64,000 nucleotides of DNA from NCBI RefSeq assembly GCF_011044495.1, contig NZ_CP049143.1, positions 434,001-498,000 on the forward strand, written 5' to 3'. This DNA is from Roseimicrobium sp. ORNL1 (lineage in GTDB: Bacteria; Verrucomicrobiota; Verrucomicrobiia; Verrucomicrobiales; Verrucomicrobiaceae). Of the stretch, positions 25,998-35,300 are shown one piece after another. The position numbers and the translations under genes were made by a program. Numbering within the stretch: the first letter of the stretch is position 1; every line of letters begins with the position of its first letter. The notes below the pieces were generated by a model. The model was not told where the DNA came from and made no database searches. It saw only the letters and a list, made by a program, of their open reading frames with translations.

Positions 25998-27275
25998 ATG
26001 TCCACAGTTCTCATGTCCGCCCCTGCCACTGTCGCCACCTGGTTCAGCAAACTTCAATACCAGGCGGGCGAACGGTTCGCTGCCATGCCTTCGCCGATCC
26101 GCACGGATGAGCACTGGCGCTATGGCTCCGTGAAGCAGGCGGAAGTCATGCTCGCCATCGAGCCCGTCTCTTCCCTGAAGGATGAGGACAAGGCGCGTGC
26201 ACTCAGCGAGTCCACCTCCACGCTGGACGCGGCGGTGCGTCTGGTCTTTGCCAATGACGAACTGCTGAATCCTGAAGCGCTGGGCTCGCTGCCGGAAGGC
26301 GTGACCCTCGTGCCGCTGGTCGAGGCAGCCTCCCGCATGCCGGAACTGATGCAGGAGCACTTCATGGCCCGCGAGACCACGCTGGGCGGCATCAAGTTCT
26401 CCCAGATGCACCAGGCCCGCACGCGTGCCGGTATCGTGGTGCATGTGGCGAAGGGCGTACAGATGGAGAAGCCCATCGAGGTCTTCCACTGGATTGGTGG
26501 ACGCGGCGCGGTCTTCCCGCACACGCTCATTGTGGGCGAGCCGAATTCGCAAATCACCGTGCTGGAGCATCAGCGCTCGCTCGATGACGAGGAGCAGGGT
26601 GTGGTGGGCGTGACGGACCTCCATGCGCGCGATGGCGCGAAGATCATCTATGGCGTCGTACAGGACCTGAACCTCAAGAGCCGCGCGGTGCACCTCACCA
26701 GCGCCAGCGTGCACAAGGCTGCCACCGCGACCGCCCTGCTCATGAACCTGGGTGCCGCTTGGGTGCGCAATGAGAGCGTCTCCCGCATGGAAGGCGCCGG
26801 TGCCGAGAGCTACATGCTCGGCGTCTCCTCTCCGCATGACACGCAGGAGGTGGACCAGCGCACCTTCCAGCATCACGCCGCCCCGCGTGCGAAGTCGGAC
26901 CTGCTGTACAAGAACGTGCTGGATGACCAGGCTCGCACCGTCTTCTCCGGCCTCATCTTCGTGGATGAAGGCGCGCACTACACGGATGCCTACCAGACCT
27001 GCCGCAACCTGCTCAACAGCGACACCTGCGAGGCGAACTCCATGCCCGGCCTGGAGATCAATGCGGACCAGGTGAAGTGCAGCCACGGCTCCACCAGCTC
27101 CCCGGTGGACAAGGACGAGCTTTTCTACCTCATGGCGCGCGGCATTCCCACCCAGGAAGCCCGCACGCTCATCACGCTTGGTTTCCTGGAAGACGTCTTC
27201 ACCCGCCTGAATCACGAGGCGCTCCAGACGGCTGTGTGCCAGCGACTTGAAGAAAAATTCGCGGTGCCCTTCTGA
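25998..27275 (+). CDS. sufD: SufD, Fe-S cluster assembly protein
   Basis: The 425-residue SufB paralog ends with the family signature CSHGSTSSPVDKDELFYLMARGIPTQEARTLITLGFLEDVF and carries the beta-helix region around YTDAYQTCRNLLNSDTCEANSMPGLEINADQVKCSHG. It pairs with SufB and SufC. The gene follows sufB by 53 bases. No sufS desulfurase or sufE/sufU follows: the next gene is malQ, so sulfur supply must come from elsewhere in the genome. A second ATG at codon 11 (26028) is a possible start. Confidence 0.9.
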   Translation: MSTVLMSAPATVATWFSKLQYQAGERFAAMPSPIRTDEHWRYGSVKQAEVMLAIEPVSSLKDEDKARALSESTSTLDAAVRLVFANDELLNPEALGSLPEGVTLVPLVEAASRMPELMQEHFMARETTLGGIKFSQMHQARTRAGIVVHVAKGVQMEKPIEVFHWIGGRGAVFPHTLIVGEPNSQITVLEHQRSLDDEEQGVVGVTDLHARDGAKIIYGVVQDLNLKSRAVHLTSASVHKAATATALLMNLGAAWVRNESVSRMEGAGAESYMLGVSSPHDTQEVDQRTFQHHAAPRAKSDLLYKNVLDDQARTVFSGLIFVDEGAHYTDAYQTCRNLLNSDTCEANSMPGLEINADQVKCSHGSTSSPVDKDELFYLMARGIPTQEARTLITLGFLEDVFTRLNHEALQTAVCQRLEEKFAVPF

Positions 27276-27360
27276 GGCGCGATTAGGGGTATGAAGAAAT
27301 CCGTGTGCTGGTGGGAAACTGCCAGCTTGCACGGCACGCGCCTTGCGCTCTTTTGAGGCC

Positions 27361-28908
27361 ATGCTTTCCATCCCGCGCTGCTCCGGCATTCTCCTTCATC
27401 CCACGTCCTTGCCGGGGCGCTTCGGCATCGGGGAGATTGGGCGGGGTGCGGAACTGTGGCTGGAGGCGTTGCATCGTATGGGCCAGCGTGCCTGGCAGGT
27501 GCTGCCACTGGGACCCACGGGCTACGGGAACTCACCGTACCAGAGTCTTTCCAGCTTCGCGGGGAATCCGCTGCTCATCAGTCTGGATTCGCTGGTGAAG
27601 GACGGCATTGTCCGCCCCTCGGACCTGGCGATTCTGCCGGAATTTCCCGATGACCATGTCGACTTCGGCTCGGTGCTGGAGATCCGCACGGCCTTCCTCA
27701 AGAACGCCGCGCACAAGTTCATCCGGCAGTGCAGCGCGAGCCCGCTGCTGCAGCGCGCCTTCGAGACCTTCTGCCAGCGTGAATCGGAATGGCTGGATGA
27801 CTGGGCCATGTTCATCGCGCTGAAGGGTGAATACGACCTCCGTCCGTGGACGGAATGGCCCAAGGGCATCGCGCTCCGTGATGAAGTGGCCATGGCCGAG
27901 GTGATGGCCGGGCTGGAGGAGGAGATCGAAGCGGCGAAGGTGCTGCAGTTCTTCTTCCACCGTCAGTGGAACAAGCTCCGCCTCCGCGCGAAGGAACTCG
28001 ACATCAGCATCATCGGGGACATCCCCATCTTCGCCGCGCACGACAGCGCGGATGTGTGGGCCAATCGGCACCTCTTCCACCTGGATGAGCATGGCAATCC
28101 CACTGTGGTCGCCGGTGTGCCGCCTGATTATTTTGCCGCCACCGGCCAGCGCTGGGGCAATCCGCTCTACGATTGGGAAGTCCACCAGAAGACCAATTTC
28201 GCATGGTGGAAGTCCCGCCTGCGCAAGACGCTCTCGCAGGTGGATATTGTGCGCATCGACCACTTCCGCGGGTTCGCCGCTTACTGGGAGATTCCCGCGT
28301 CTGAAGCCACGGCGGTGAATGGCCAGTGGGTGGAAGCCCCTGGAGATGCGCTTTTCGAGGCGTTCAAGGAAGACCTCGGCGAGGTGCCCATCATTGCGGA
28401 AGACCTGGGCCTCATCACGCCAGACGTGGTGGCCCTGCGTGATCGCCATGACCTGCCTGGCATGCGCGTGATGCAGTTCGCCTTCGGCGCGGATACGCTG
28501 GCGGAAGACTACATTCCGGAAAACTACCCGGACAACAGCGTGGCCTACACCGGCACCCACGACAACGACACCATGGTGGGGTATTTCAACAGTGGTGAGG
28601 ACGAGCACACCACCCGCACCGCCGAGATGGTGGAGAAAGAGCGGGCCAACATTCTCGGCTACACCAAGACGGACGGCACGCAGATCCACTGGGACTTTAT
28701 CGAGCACGTCTGGGAGAGCAAGGCGCGGCTGGCCATCTGCCCGTTGCAGGATGTTCTGGGGCTCGGCAGCGAGGCCCGCATGAATATTCCGGGCAAGACC
28801 GGCGAGTTCTGGACCTGGCGGTTTGAGTGGAAGGACCTCACGACGGAGCTCGAGTGGCGGCTGAAGCGCGTGACGCTACGGCATGGCCGGGCGGCGGCAG
28901 CGAGCTGA
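27361..28908 (+). CDS. malQ: 4-alpha-glucanotransferase (amylomaltase)
   Basis: The 515-residue GH77 enzyme has LHPTSLPGRFGIGEIGRGAELWLEAL near the start, the catalytic nucleophile in VRIDHFRGF, the acid/base in IAEDLG and YTGTHDNDTMVGYF near the end. Lengths of 500-520 residues are typical of bacterial amylomaltases of this group. It transfers alpha-1,4-glucan segments in maltodextrin or glycogen metabolism in the cytosol. The ATG at 27361 precedes the homology; a TTG at 27343 is less likely. The gene starts 85 bases after sufD without any functional link. Confidence 0.95.
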   Translation: MLSIPRCSGILLHPTSLPGRFGIGEIGRGAELWLEALHRMGQRAWQVLPLGPTGYGNSPYQSLSSFAGNPLLISLDSLVKDGIVRPSDLAILPEFPDDHVDFGSVLEIRTAFLKNAAHKFIRQCSASPLLQRAFETFCQRESEWLDDWAMFIALKGEYDLRPWTEWPKGIALRDEVAMAEVMAGLEEEIEAAKVLQFFFHRQWNKLRLRAKELDISIIGDIPIFAAHDSADVWANRHLFHLDEHGNPTVVAGVPPDYFAATGQRWGNPLYDWEVHQKTNFAWWKSRLRKTLSQVDIVRIDHFRGFAAYWEIPASEATAVNGQWVEAPGDALFEAFKEDLGEVPIIAEDLGLITPDVVALRDRHDLPGMRVMQFAFGADTLAEDYIPENYPDNSVAYTGTHDNDTMVGYFNSGEDEHTTRTAEMVEKERANILGYTKTDGTQIHWDFIEHVWESKARLAICPLQDVLGLGSEARMNIPGKTGEFWTWRFEWKDLTTELEWRLKRVTLRHGRAAAAS

Positions 28909-29044
28909 GGCTGAGTCTGTGTTTTAGTAAGACGGGTTTTAAGCATCCACCGTCCGTTTTCAGGCGCATCTTTTCGAGACCCATCCCAAGAAAGGGCGGT
29001 GGCGAACGTTTCTTCCTGACAAGTTGTCTCCCGTTTTCCCCACC

Positions 29045-29662
29045 ATGAAACTCAAGGTACTGCTCGCACTCTTTATGTCCGCCATCGTTTCTGCAACGGC
29101 TGTCGCTGCCGATGAAAAATCCGCTCCTGCCAAGATGGAGGAAGCCATCCTCGGGGGTGGCTGCTTCTGGTGCACGGAAGGCTGCTATCTTCCCGTCAAA
29201 GGTGTGGTGAAGGTCATCAGTGGCTACTCTGGTGGCCACGTGGAGAACCCCACGTACGAACAGGTCTGCACCAAGACGACTGGCCACGCGGAAGTCATCA
29301 AGGTGATCTTCGACCCCACGGTGGTGAGCTATAAGGACCTCGTGGAGCTCTTCTGGTATGCGCATGATCCCACCACGCTGAACCGCCAGGGCAATGACTC
29401 GGGGCCGCAGTATCGCTCCGTGATCTATTACACGAATGACGCGCAGAAGAAGATCGCCGAGGAGTCTGTGAAGGAACACCAGAAGGAGTTCAAGGACCCC
29501 ATCGTGACCGAGATCGCGCCGCTGAAGAACTTCTACCCTGCCGAAGATTATCACCAGGACTTCGCCAACAAGAACCCGAACCAGGGTTATGTGTGCGCTG
29601 TGGTGAAGCCCAAGGTGGAGAAGTTTTCCAAGAAGCTGAAGGAGCTCTCCAAGGGCAAGTAA
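29045..29662 (+). CDS. msrA: Secreted peptide methionine-S-sulfoxide reductase
   Basis: From the ATG at 29045 the 205-residue protein has a signal peptide (MKLKVLLALFMSAIVSATAVAA) followed by the MsrA domain with the catalytic GCFWC (Cys40, Cys43), then SGYSGGHVENPTYEQVCTKTTGHAEVIKVIFDP, FWYAHDPTTLNRQGNDSGPQYRSVIYY and FYPAEDYHQDF. It reduces methionine-S-sulfoxide in exported proteins, so it should protect the periplasm from oxidation. A cysteine near the end (GYVCAVV) could be the resolving residue. The next gene starts 14 bases after the stop. Confidence 0.9.
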   Translation: MKLKVLLALFMSAIVSATAVAADEKSAPAKMEEAILGGGCFWCTEGCYLPVKGVVKVISGYSGGHVENPTYEQVCTKTTGHAEVIKVIFDPTVVSYKDLVELFWYAHDPTTLNRQGNDSGPQYRSVIYYTNDAQKKIAEESVKEHQKEFKDPIVTEIAPLKNFYPAEDYHQDFANKNPNQGYVCAVVKPKVEKFSKKLKELSKGK

Positions 29663-29676
29663 GCCCGCCATGAGAC

Positions 29677-30612
29677 ATGGCTGATACGGAGGGCGGGACG
29701 CCAAATTCATCATCCGGGCAAACACCGGACCCGCCCTCAGCCGTGCTGAGCGCCGTCGTGGCGTTCGGCATGTGGGGCACGCTTCCCATCTACTGGAAGC
29801 TCGTGCAGCGCTTCGGCTCGGATGTCGTGGTGCTGCAACGCCTCGTGTGGACCGTGGTGTGGGTGCTGCCACTGCTGCTCGTCACGAAGAACTGGCGGGC
29901 CTGGGTGGAGGCGATGAAAAAGCCGTCCCAGCTGCGGGCGCACGGCCTGTCCGCCCTGCTGCTCACCGTGAACTGGTCGCTCTTCATCTGGGCAAATCAG
30001 CACGGGCACATCGTGGAAGCCAGCCTCGGCTACTTCCTCAACCCGCTGCTCAATGTCGCCATCGGCCGCATGTTGCTGGGCGAAACCATGTCACGCTGGC
30101 GTCTGGTGAGCATCGCACTGGCCGCAGCGGGGGTGGTTCTGCAGGTGATTCTGGTGGGGCGTCTGCCGTGGATTGCGTTGGCGCTGGCGCTCACGTTTGC
30201 CGCTTATGGCCTGGCGAGAAGGAAGTCACCACTGGGCTCGCTGACTGGCCTCGCGATGGAGTCCGTGCTCGTGCTGCCCCTAGCTCTCGGTGGCTTGGTG
30301 TGGATATCCTCACATGGCCGCCCGCTCGCCGATACGGGCAGTACCGGTGATTGGTTCCTGATGTTCCTCGCCGGCGCCTGCACCGCCGCGCCACTGCTGA
30401 CCTTTGCCCATGCGGCGCGGCACTTGCGTTTCAGCACGCTGGGCCTGCTGCAATTCATTGCGCCCACCGGCCAGTTCTTGATTGGCGCACTGATGTACAA
30501 AGAACCCGTAACGCTCGGCGTGATGGTGTCCTTCGCCTGCATCTGGGCGGGTGTGGCCGTGTTTTGTGCGGAGGCGTTTCTCAGCCGCACACGCGAGCCG
30601 GGGAAGGAGTAA
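29677..30612 (+). CDS. rarD: RarD-type EamA/DMT-superfamily transporter
   Basis: The 311-residue protein has about ten predicted transmembrane segments and the RarD pattern: FGMWGTLPIYWKLVQRFGSDVVVLQRLVWTVVWVLPLL, NWSLFIWANQHGHIVEASLGYFLNPLLNVAIGRMLLGE, FAHAARHLRFSTLGLLQFIAPTGQFLIGALMYKEPV. In E. coli RarD is linked to chloramphenicol resistance; the natural substrate is not known. A 30-residue Ser/Pro-rich cytosolic N-terminus precedes the first membrane segment. It follows msrA by 14 bases. Confidence 0.85.
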   Translation: MADTEGGTPNSSSGQTPDPPSAVLSAVVAFGMWGTLPIYWKLVQRFGSDVVVLQRLVWTVVWVLPLLLVTKNWRAWVEAMKKPSQLRAHGLSALLLTVNWSLFIWANQHGHIVEASLGYFLNPLLNVAIGRMLLGETMSRWRLVSIALAAAGVVLQVILVGRLPWIALALALTFAAYGLARRKSPLGSLTGLAMESVLVLPLALGGLVWISSHGRPLADTGSTGDWFLMFLAGACTAAPLLTFAHAARHLRFSTLGLLQFIAPTGQFLIGALMYKEPVTLGVMVSFACIWAGVAVFCAEAFLSRTREPGKE

Positions 30613-30827
30613 GGTCGACATGGCCGCACCCGTCCTGAAGATCCAAAGGGAAAGGTTGCCACAGGCCCAAGGAGAGGGAACGCCCCGTTCCCTTCACGCC
30701 TGCACGTCCCATGATTCTCCACCTCTCGCGATCAAGCTGGCTTTCTCAAGGAGTGGAGACATTCCGGTCTGCATTTTGGCGCGTTAGAGAAGCTATTGAG
30801 GTGAATACTTCCCACAGCAGAAGACGG

Positions 30828-30972
30828 TTCGCAGGGAGCGGCACTAGCCTAGTGCCGCATATATGGCATGGCAGTGTCGAACCGCAAAGAAGCCTCCTTT
30901 AAGCTTCCGGAAAAGGCTCCGCCCCCAATTTGCCCACCACCGGCACTAAGGCTAGTGCCGCTCCCTGCGGAA
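30828..30972. repeat. MITE-like inverted-repeat element, about 145 bp
   Basis: Ends 30828-30857 and 30941-30972 are near-perfect inverted repeats sharing GCAGGGAGCGGCACTAGCC. Each end is itself a palindrome (CGGCACTA-GCC-TAGTGCCG on the left). The gene-free stretch 30613-30989 holds this element, with nothing else I can support in 30613-30827. Confidence 0.65.
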
Positions 30973-30989
30973 GAGTCACTCCGTTCGCA

Positions 30990-31307
30990 TCACGCCGCAT
31001 CTGGTCGCAGATACACCCACGTCGCGCCCCAACCACCGCTCTGCTCTCCGGCAGGCCATTGCCACGATTCCACCTCCGGCAGTTGATTCAAAAGGCGGTG
31101 CACGCCTGCCCGCAACGTCCCGGTACCCTTCCCATGCACCACCCGCACAGCGAGGATGCCGTGGCGAATGCATTCCCCGAAATAGTCCGGCAGCAAATCG
31201 CCGATTTCATTCGGGCGGAAGGTGTGCAAATCCAGCGTGTCCGTGATCGGGATCTTCACCGGTTCATCCGGATTGGGCTCGGGCGGGTCTTGATCGGCGG
31301 GATGCAT
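30990..31307 (-). CDS. Small free-standing Smr-domain protein
   Basis: The 105-residue protein is almost entirely an Smr domain: TDTLDLHTFRPNEIGDLLPDYFGECIRHGILAVRVVHGKGTGTLRAGVHRLL, with the LDLH and HGKGTG motifs. The Smr domain is the small MutS-related nuclease or nucleic-acid-binding fold found at the MutS2 C-terminus and alone in YdaL-like proteins. It has an acidic, proline-rich N-terminus of about 18 residues. Its 3' end abuts the 30828 repeat element. A role in nucleic acid turnover is inferred from the fold only. Confidence 0.8.
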   Translation of the reverse strand: MHPADQDPPEPNPDEPVKIPITDTLDLHTFRPNEIGDLLPDYFGECIRHGILAVRVVHGKGTGTLRAGVHRLLNQLPEVESWQWPAGEQSGGWGATWVYLRPDAA

Positions 31308-31405
31308 GACCGTTCGGTACGATGCCTTGGATGCGTGAGGTCTATTGTCTGAATCGCGTCACAAAGTGCAACCTTAAAGGTATTGCCTGCGGACCGCGAC
31401 ACGGA

Positions 31406-32248
31406 ATGATACGCCGCTTGAACACGCTCGCTCCACGCCTCTTCTGCCTCGCTCTAGGTCTGGCTCTCTGTCATTTCGAAATGACATCCGCTGCTGCCGC
31501 TGAGCCCGCAGCAAAAGCACAAGCAGTGGCTCTACAAGGCCCTGCTGGCACCTACACCGTCGCCCAGTGGAAGAAGGACTGGCCGGGCTGCGAATTCGAA
31601 GGCGGTATCAAGGACGGCCGTGTTTCCATAGTCGAGCACGATCGTGCCAAAGCACTCCGCATCACGTACGCCCTTGGCCAGATTGGCCCCGAGAAAGGCG
31701 GTACTGGCTGGCGCTGGCCCATCGGCACGCATGAGAGCGCCGAACTGCGCTACACCGTCCGCTTCAGCAAGGATTTCGACTGGGTGAAAGGCGGCAAACT
31801 CCCCGGCCTCTGCGGTGGCCCGGAGAACGTCAGCGGCGGTCGCCCCGCCACCGGCACCAACGGCTTCTCCGCCCGCCTCATGTGGCGTCGTGATGGCCGA
31901 GGTGAAGCCTACATCTATCACAAGAACCAGCCCGAGAACTACGGCCACAGCTTTCCCTTCCCCGAAGACTTCCGCTTTCCCACAGATACTCCTATTCACG
32001 TCCGCCTCGCCGTCACCATGAACACCGTGGGCAAACGCGATGGCATCTTGCGGGTGTGGATTGCTCTCGATGAAGGCTCAGAAAAACTCATGGTCGAGCG
32101 CACCGACATGGAATGGCGCACGGTGGGCACCTTTGGCGTGGACTCGATCTACTTCGAAACTTTCCACGGCGGAAGTGACGCGACATGGGCACCGAAGAAG
32201 CCATGTTGGGCGGAGTTTGGCGGGGTGAAGGTCGTGAGCGAGCGTTAG
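31406..32248 (+). CDS. Secreted polysaccharide lyase-like protein (PL14-like fold)
   Basis: From the ATG at 31406 the 280-residue protein has a signal peptide (about residues 1-31) and a beta-jelly-roll lyase-like domain: AELRYTVRFSKDFDWVKGGKLPGLCGG, TNGFSARLMWRRDGRGEAYIYHKNQP, HVRLAVTMNTVGKRDGILRVWID-like segment and FETFHGGSDATWAPKKPCWAEFGGVKV. The KLPGLCGG, FSARLMWR and GGSDxxWAP motifs are those of PL14-type alginate or glucuronan lyases and of related fungal proteins. Substrate is unknown; a uronic-acid polymer is likely by family. The next gene encodes a helicase, so there is no polysaccharide locus here. Confidence 0.7.
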   Translation: MIRRLNTLAPRLFCLALGLALCHFEMTSAAAAEPAAKAQAVALQGPAGTYTVAQWKKDWPGCEFEGGIKDGRVSIVEHDRAKALRITYALGQIGPEKGGTGWRWPIGTHESAELRYTVRFSKDFDWVKGGKLPGLCGGPENVSGGRPATGTNGFSARLMWRRDGRGEAYIYHKNQPENYGHSFPFPEDFRFPTDTPIHVRLAVTMNTVGKRDGILRVWIALDEGSEKLMVERTDMEWRTVGTFGVDSIYFETFHGGSDATWAPKKPCWAEFGGVKVVSER

Positions 32249-32303
32249 ATGAATCGCGCCGCTTGAACTTGTAGTCTCCGCGTGTACCGGACGCCACGTT
32301 ATC

Positions 32304-35300
32304 ATGTCCAGTCTGTTGAATGAAGAGGCAAGGACTGCAGCCAGTGAGTGGTTGCAGAGGTTGGAGTCTCAAATCGCCACACGGGGAAGCAAGCTGGCAG
32401 ATTCCGGGGCAGTGGAGGATTGGAGTTGGGACGATGATGGTCTTGGGGTCAGTGCGGTTGTCCAGGGCGGGTCGGAGTATGGAGTGACCATTCCCTTCAA
32501 GAACGGAAGATTCCTGCGTTCCGTCTGCACTTGCCCGTATGCCTCCAATTGCAAACACGCTGCCGCTGCCATGTATGTAGCGCTGAGTGCTTCCGGGGGG
32601 CCCGTTAAGAAAAGGACGAAAGCCACTTCCAAGTCCCAGAAATCCGCTGGAGCCTCCCAGTCATCGGCAGCACAAAGTGCAATTGTCACACATGCCGGGG
32701 AACGGACCGGGAAGACATTATCAGCAAAGGCCGCGACGGCCCTTGATAGAGTCGAGCAATGGTGGCTTGCAAAGACTCGCACCTTGACCATGAGCGATCT
32801 CCTTTCGCTCACAAACTCGCCGAACTACTGGTCGAGAGAGCAGATGGTGTTGCATGGCAAGCATGCCGTGCCTCAGAGTGTTTGGGACTACCTCGCCTGC
32901 GTGGACGCGAAGCTGTCGGAGCGGGGGCACAACCTGCCAGAACCTCTGCCTGAACTCATCGACCGCGAGCGTCAGGCGGCACTGATGGCGGCACAGCGTG
33001 CCGAGATTGCGGAAAAGGAATGGAAGAGCAGAATCAAGCATTGGGCTTCCAGCCTGCCGGGTGAAAGCGCGGGAGCCGATGTGTCGCCATGGCTCCGTCT
33101 CAGACTCGTAGACAATGGGGCAATCATTGAACTGCGGAAACCCGGCCAGTTGGAGTTCTCGAAGGCGAGCACGGCACAATTGAAGAATCTCCCAAACAGT
33201 GGAAACAGGACTGCGGGTGACACAATCCTCTCCTTCGCCAAAGGCCAGTGGGGGATGGTGAAAAACGAATTTCACAAGGTAGGGGACGACCTCCCTGGAC
33301 TGTTGCTGCAGTTCATTTCCATGCCTCAACTGAGAAATGCTCTCGTGGGGTCTGACGGACAGCCGGTCACTTTTCACGAAGAGCCACTCGTCTGGGCAAT
33401 CGATGAGGCTTCGTCTCATGCCTACACGCTGCATCTGCGCGATGTGCATGGGGCGACACCCCCGGAGCCGTTAGTGGTTGTCCTGAGCCATCCCTCATGG
33501 TTCGTGACCTCCAAGGAAATCTGGCCGCTGGAGCGCTGGCCCTTCACGCATCGGGATGCTGGCGCTCGCATGGACATTCCAGCATCCGCACTGGAAACGG
33601 GTGAAGGGGTGACAGTCCTTCGCAAGCTTGGGCTGTCACTTCCGGAACGCATCCAAGCCAAGGTAAGAACCGTCAAGGCCACAGTCACCGTTCGGGCCGG
33701 CATCGACCAGCAGGGCGAGGGTGCGAGTTCCTATCTCAAGGTGACAGCACAGTCGGATTATGACGACGGTAGTCCCGGTGAGCTCTTGAGTCTTAGCGGC
33801 TGGTTATCCATCAAAGGAGAGAAAGGTGCAACCCCTATGCAGGGCATCGTGACCTACGAACGGTCAGCACTTCTGCGTGCTACCGCATGGTTGAATACCA
33901 TGGACCTGAAGCATCAGATATCCTGGAGAAATTCGGAAACCTGGTGGCAGCGACGCATCACCAAGGAGTTTCCGGATGAGTTTCTCCAATGGATGGCGGC
34001 CCGACCTGAAGATGTCGTGGTGGAGTTGGACAAGGAACTCGCCAGTTTGCGTGACGGCATGGTTTCAGCTTCGGTCCGGCTTGATGTCGAGGAGAGCGAG
34101 ATGGACTGGTTTGATCTGCGCGTGGCGCTGAATGTTACGGACACCACACTCACACAGGAGGAGATCCAACTGCTGCTCAAAGCGCAGGGACGCTGGGTCC
34201 GCATCACTGGGAAGGGCTGGAGGAAGCTGCACTTCGAAATGACGCCTGAGCAGGAGGCCGAGCTTGCCGCGATGGGCCTCACGGTGGCGGACTTCGATGG
34301 GGCACCGCAGCGTCTGCATGCCCTGCAACTCGCCGGTGGTGCCGGGAAAGAGAAGAGCTTGCTGCCGGCCGAGCGTGTGGAGGCGGTACGTCGGCGCGCC
34401 GAGGAGATTCGCACGCGTGTGCAGCCGGTGATACCGGCCACCATCACGGCCCAGTTGCGTCCATATCAACTCGAAGGCTTTCATTTCCTCGCGTACCTGA
34501 GCACCAATCGCTTTGGCGGCGTTCTGGCGGATGACATGGGGCTTGGCAAAACCTTGCAGTCACTGACGTGGCTGGCGTGGTTACGGGAAACGGAACTGAA
34601 CCGTGAACCCGCGGGCACCCTTCCTCCCGTGCTGGTCGTCTGCCCCAAATCCGTACAGGACAACTGGCGCAGTGAGACAGCTCGTTTCTGCCCGGACCTC
34701 CGTGTCGTGGTATGGTCCAGGGATGATGCGGGTAAGTCCGGACTGGATGGTGAGGCTGATCTTGTGGTGATCCATTACCAACAGCTCCGGCAGCATGAGG
34801 AGGCGCTTTCACGGCAGCGCTGGCTCGCGGTGATCCTGGATGAGGCTCAGGCCATCAAGAATCCATCGTCGTTGAGCGCTAAGGCCGCGTGTGCTTTGCA
34901 AGCGGGTCACCGTCTCGCGCTCTCCGGAACGCCGGTGGAAAACCGACTGCTGGATCTGTGGAGCATTCTGGGATTTGCCATGCCTGGTATTCTCGGGAAC
35001 CGCACCCATTTTGCGAAGCACTTCGATGCCAAGGAGGATCCTCTCGCGCGTCGCAGGCTTGCAGCGCGAGTGCGTCCTTTCCTCCTGCGTCGCACCAAGA
35101 AGGAGGTCGCAAAGGATCTGCCTGACCGCGTGGAAGAGGACCTCGTGTGCGAGTTGGAGGGGAGCCAGCGCACGTTGTATCAAGCAGAGCTAAAAAGAGC
35201 CCGCGCCGCACTACTCAACATCAAGACCACGAAGCAGCTCGACAAGGCCCGCTTCAACATCCTCACCAGCCTGCTGCGGCTCAGGCAGATTTGCTGCCAT

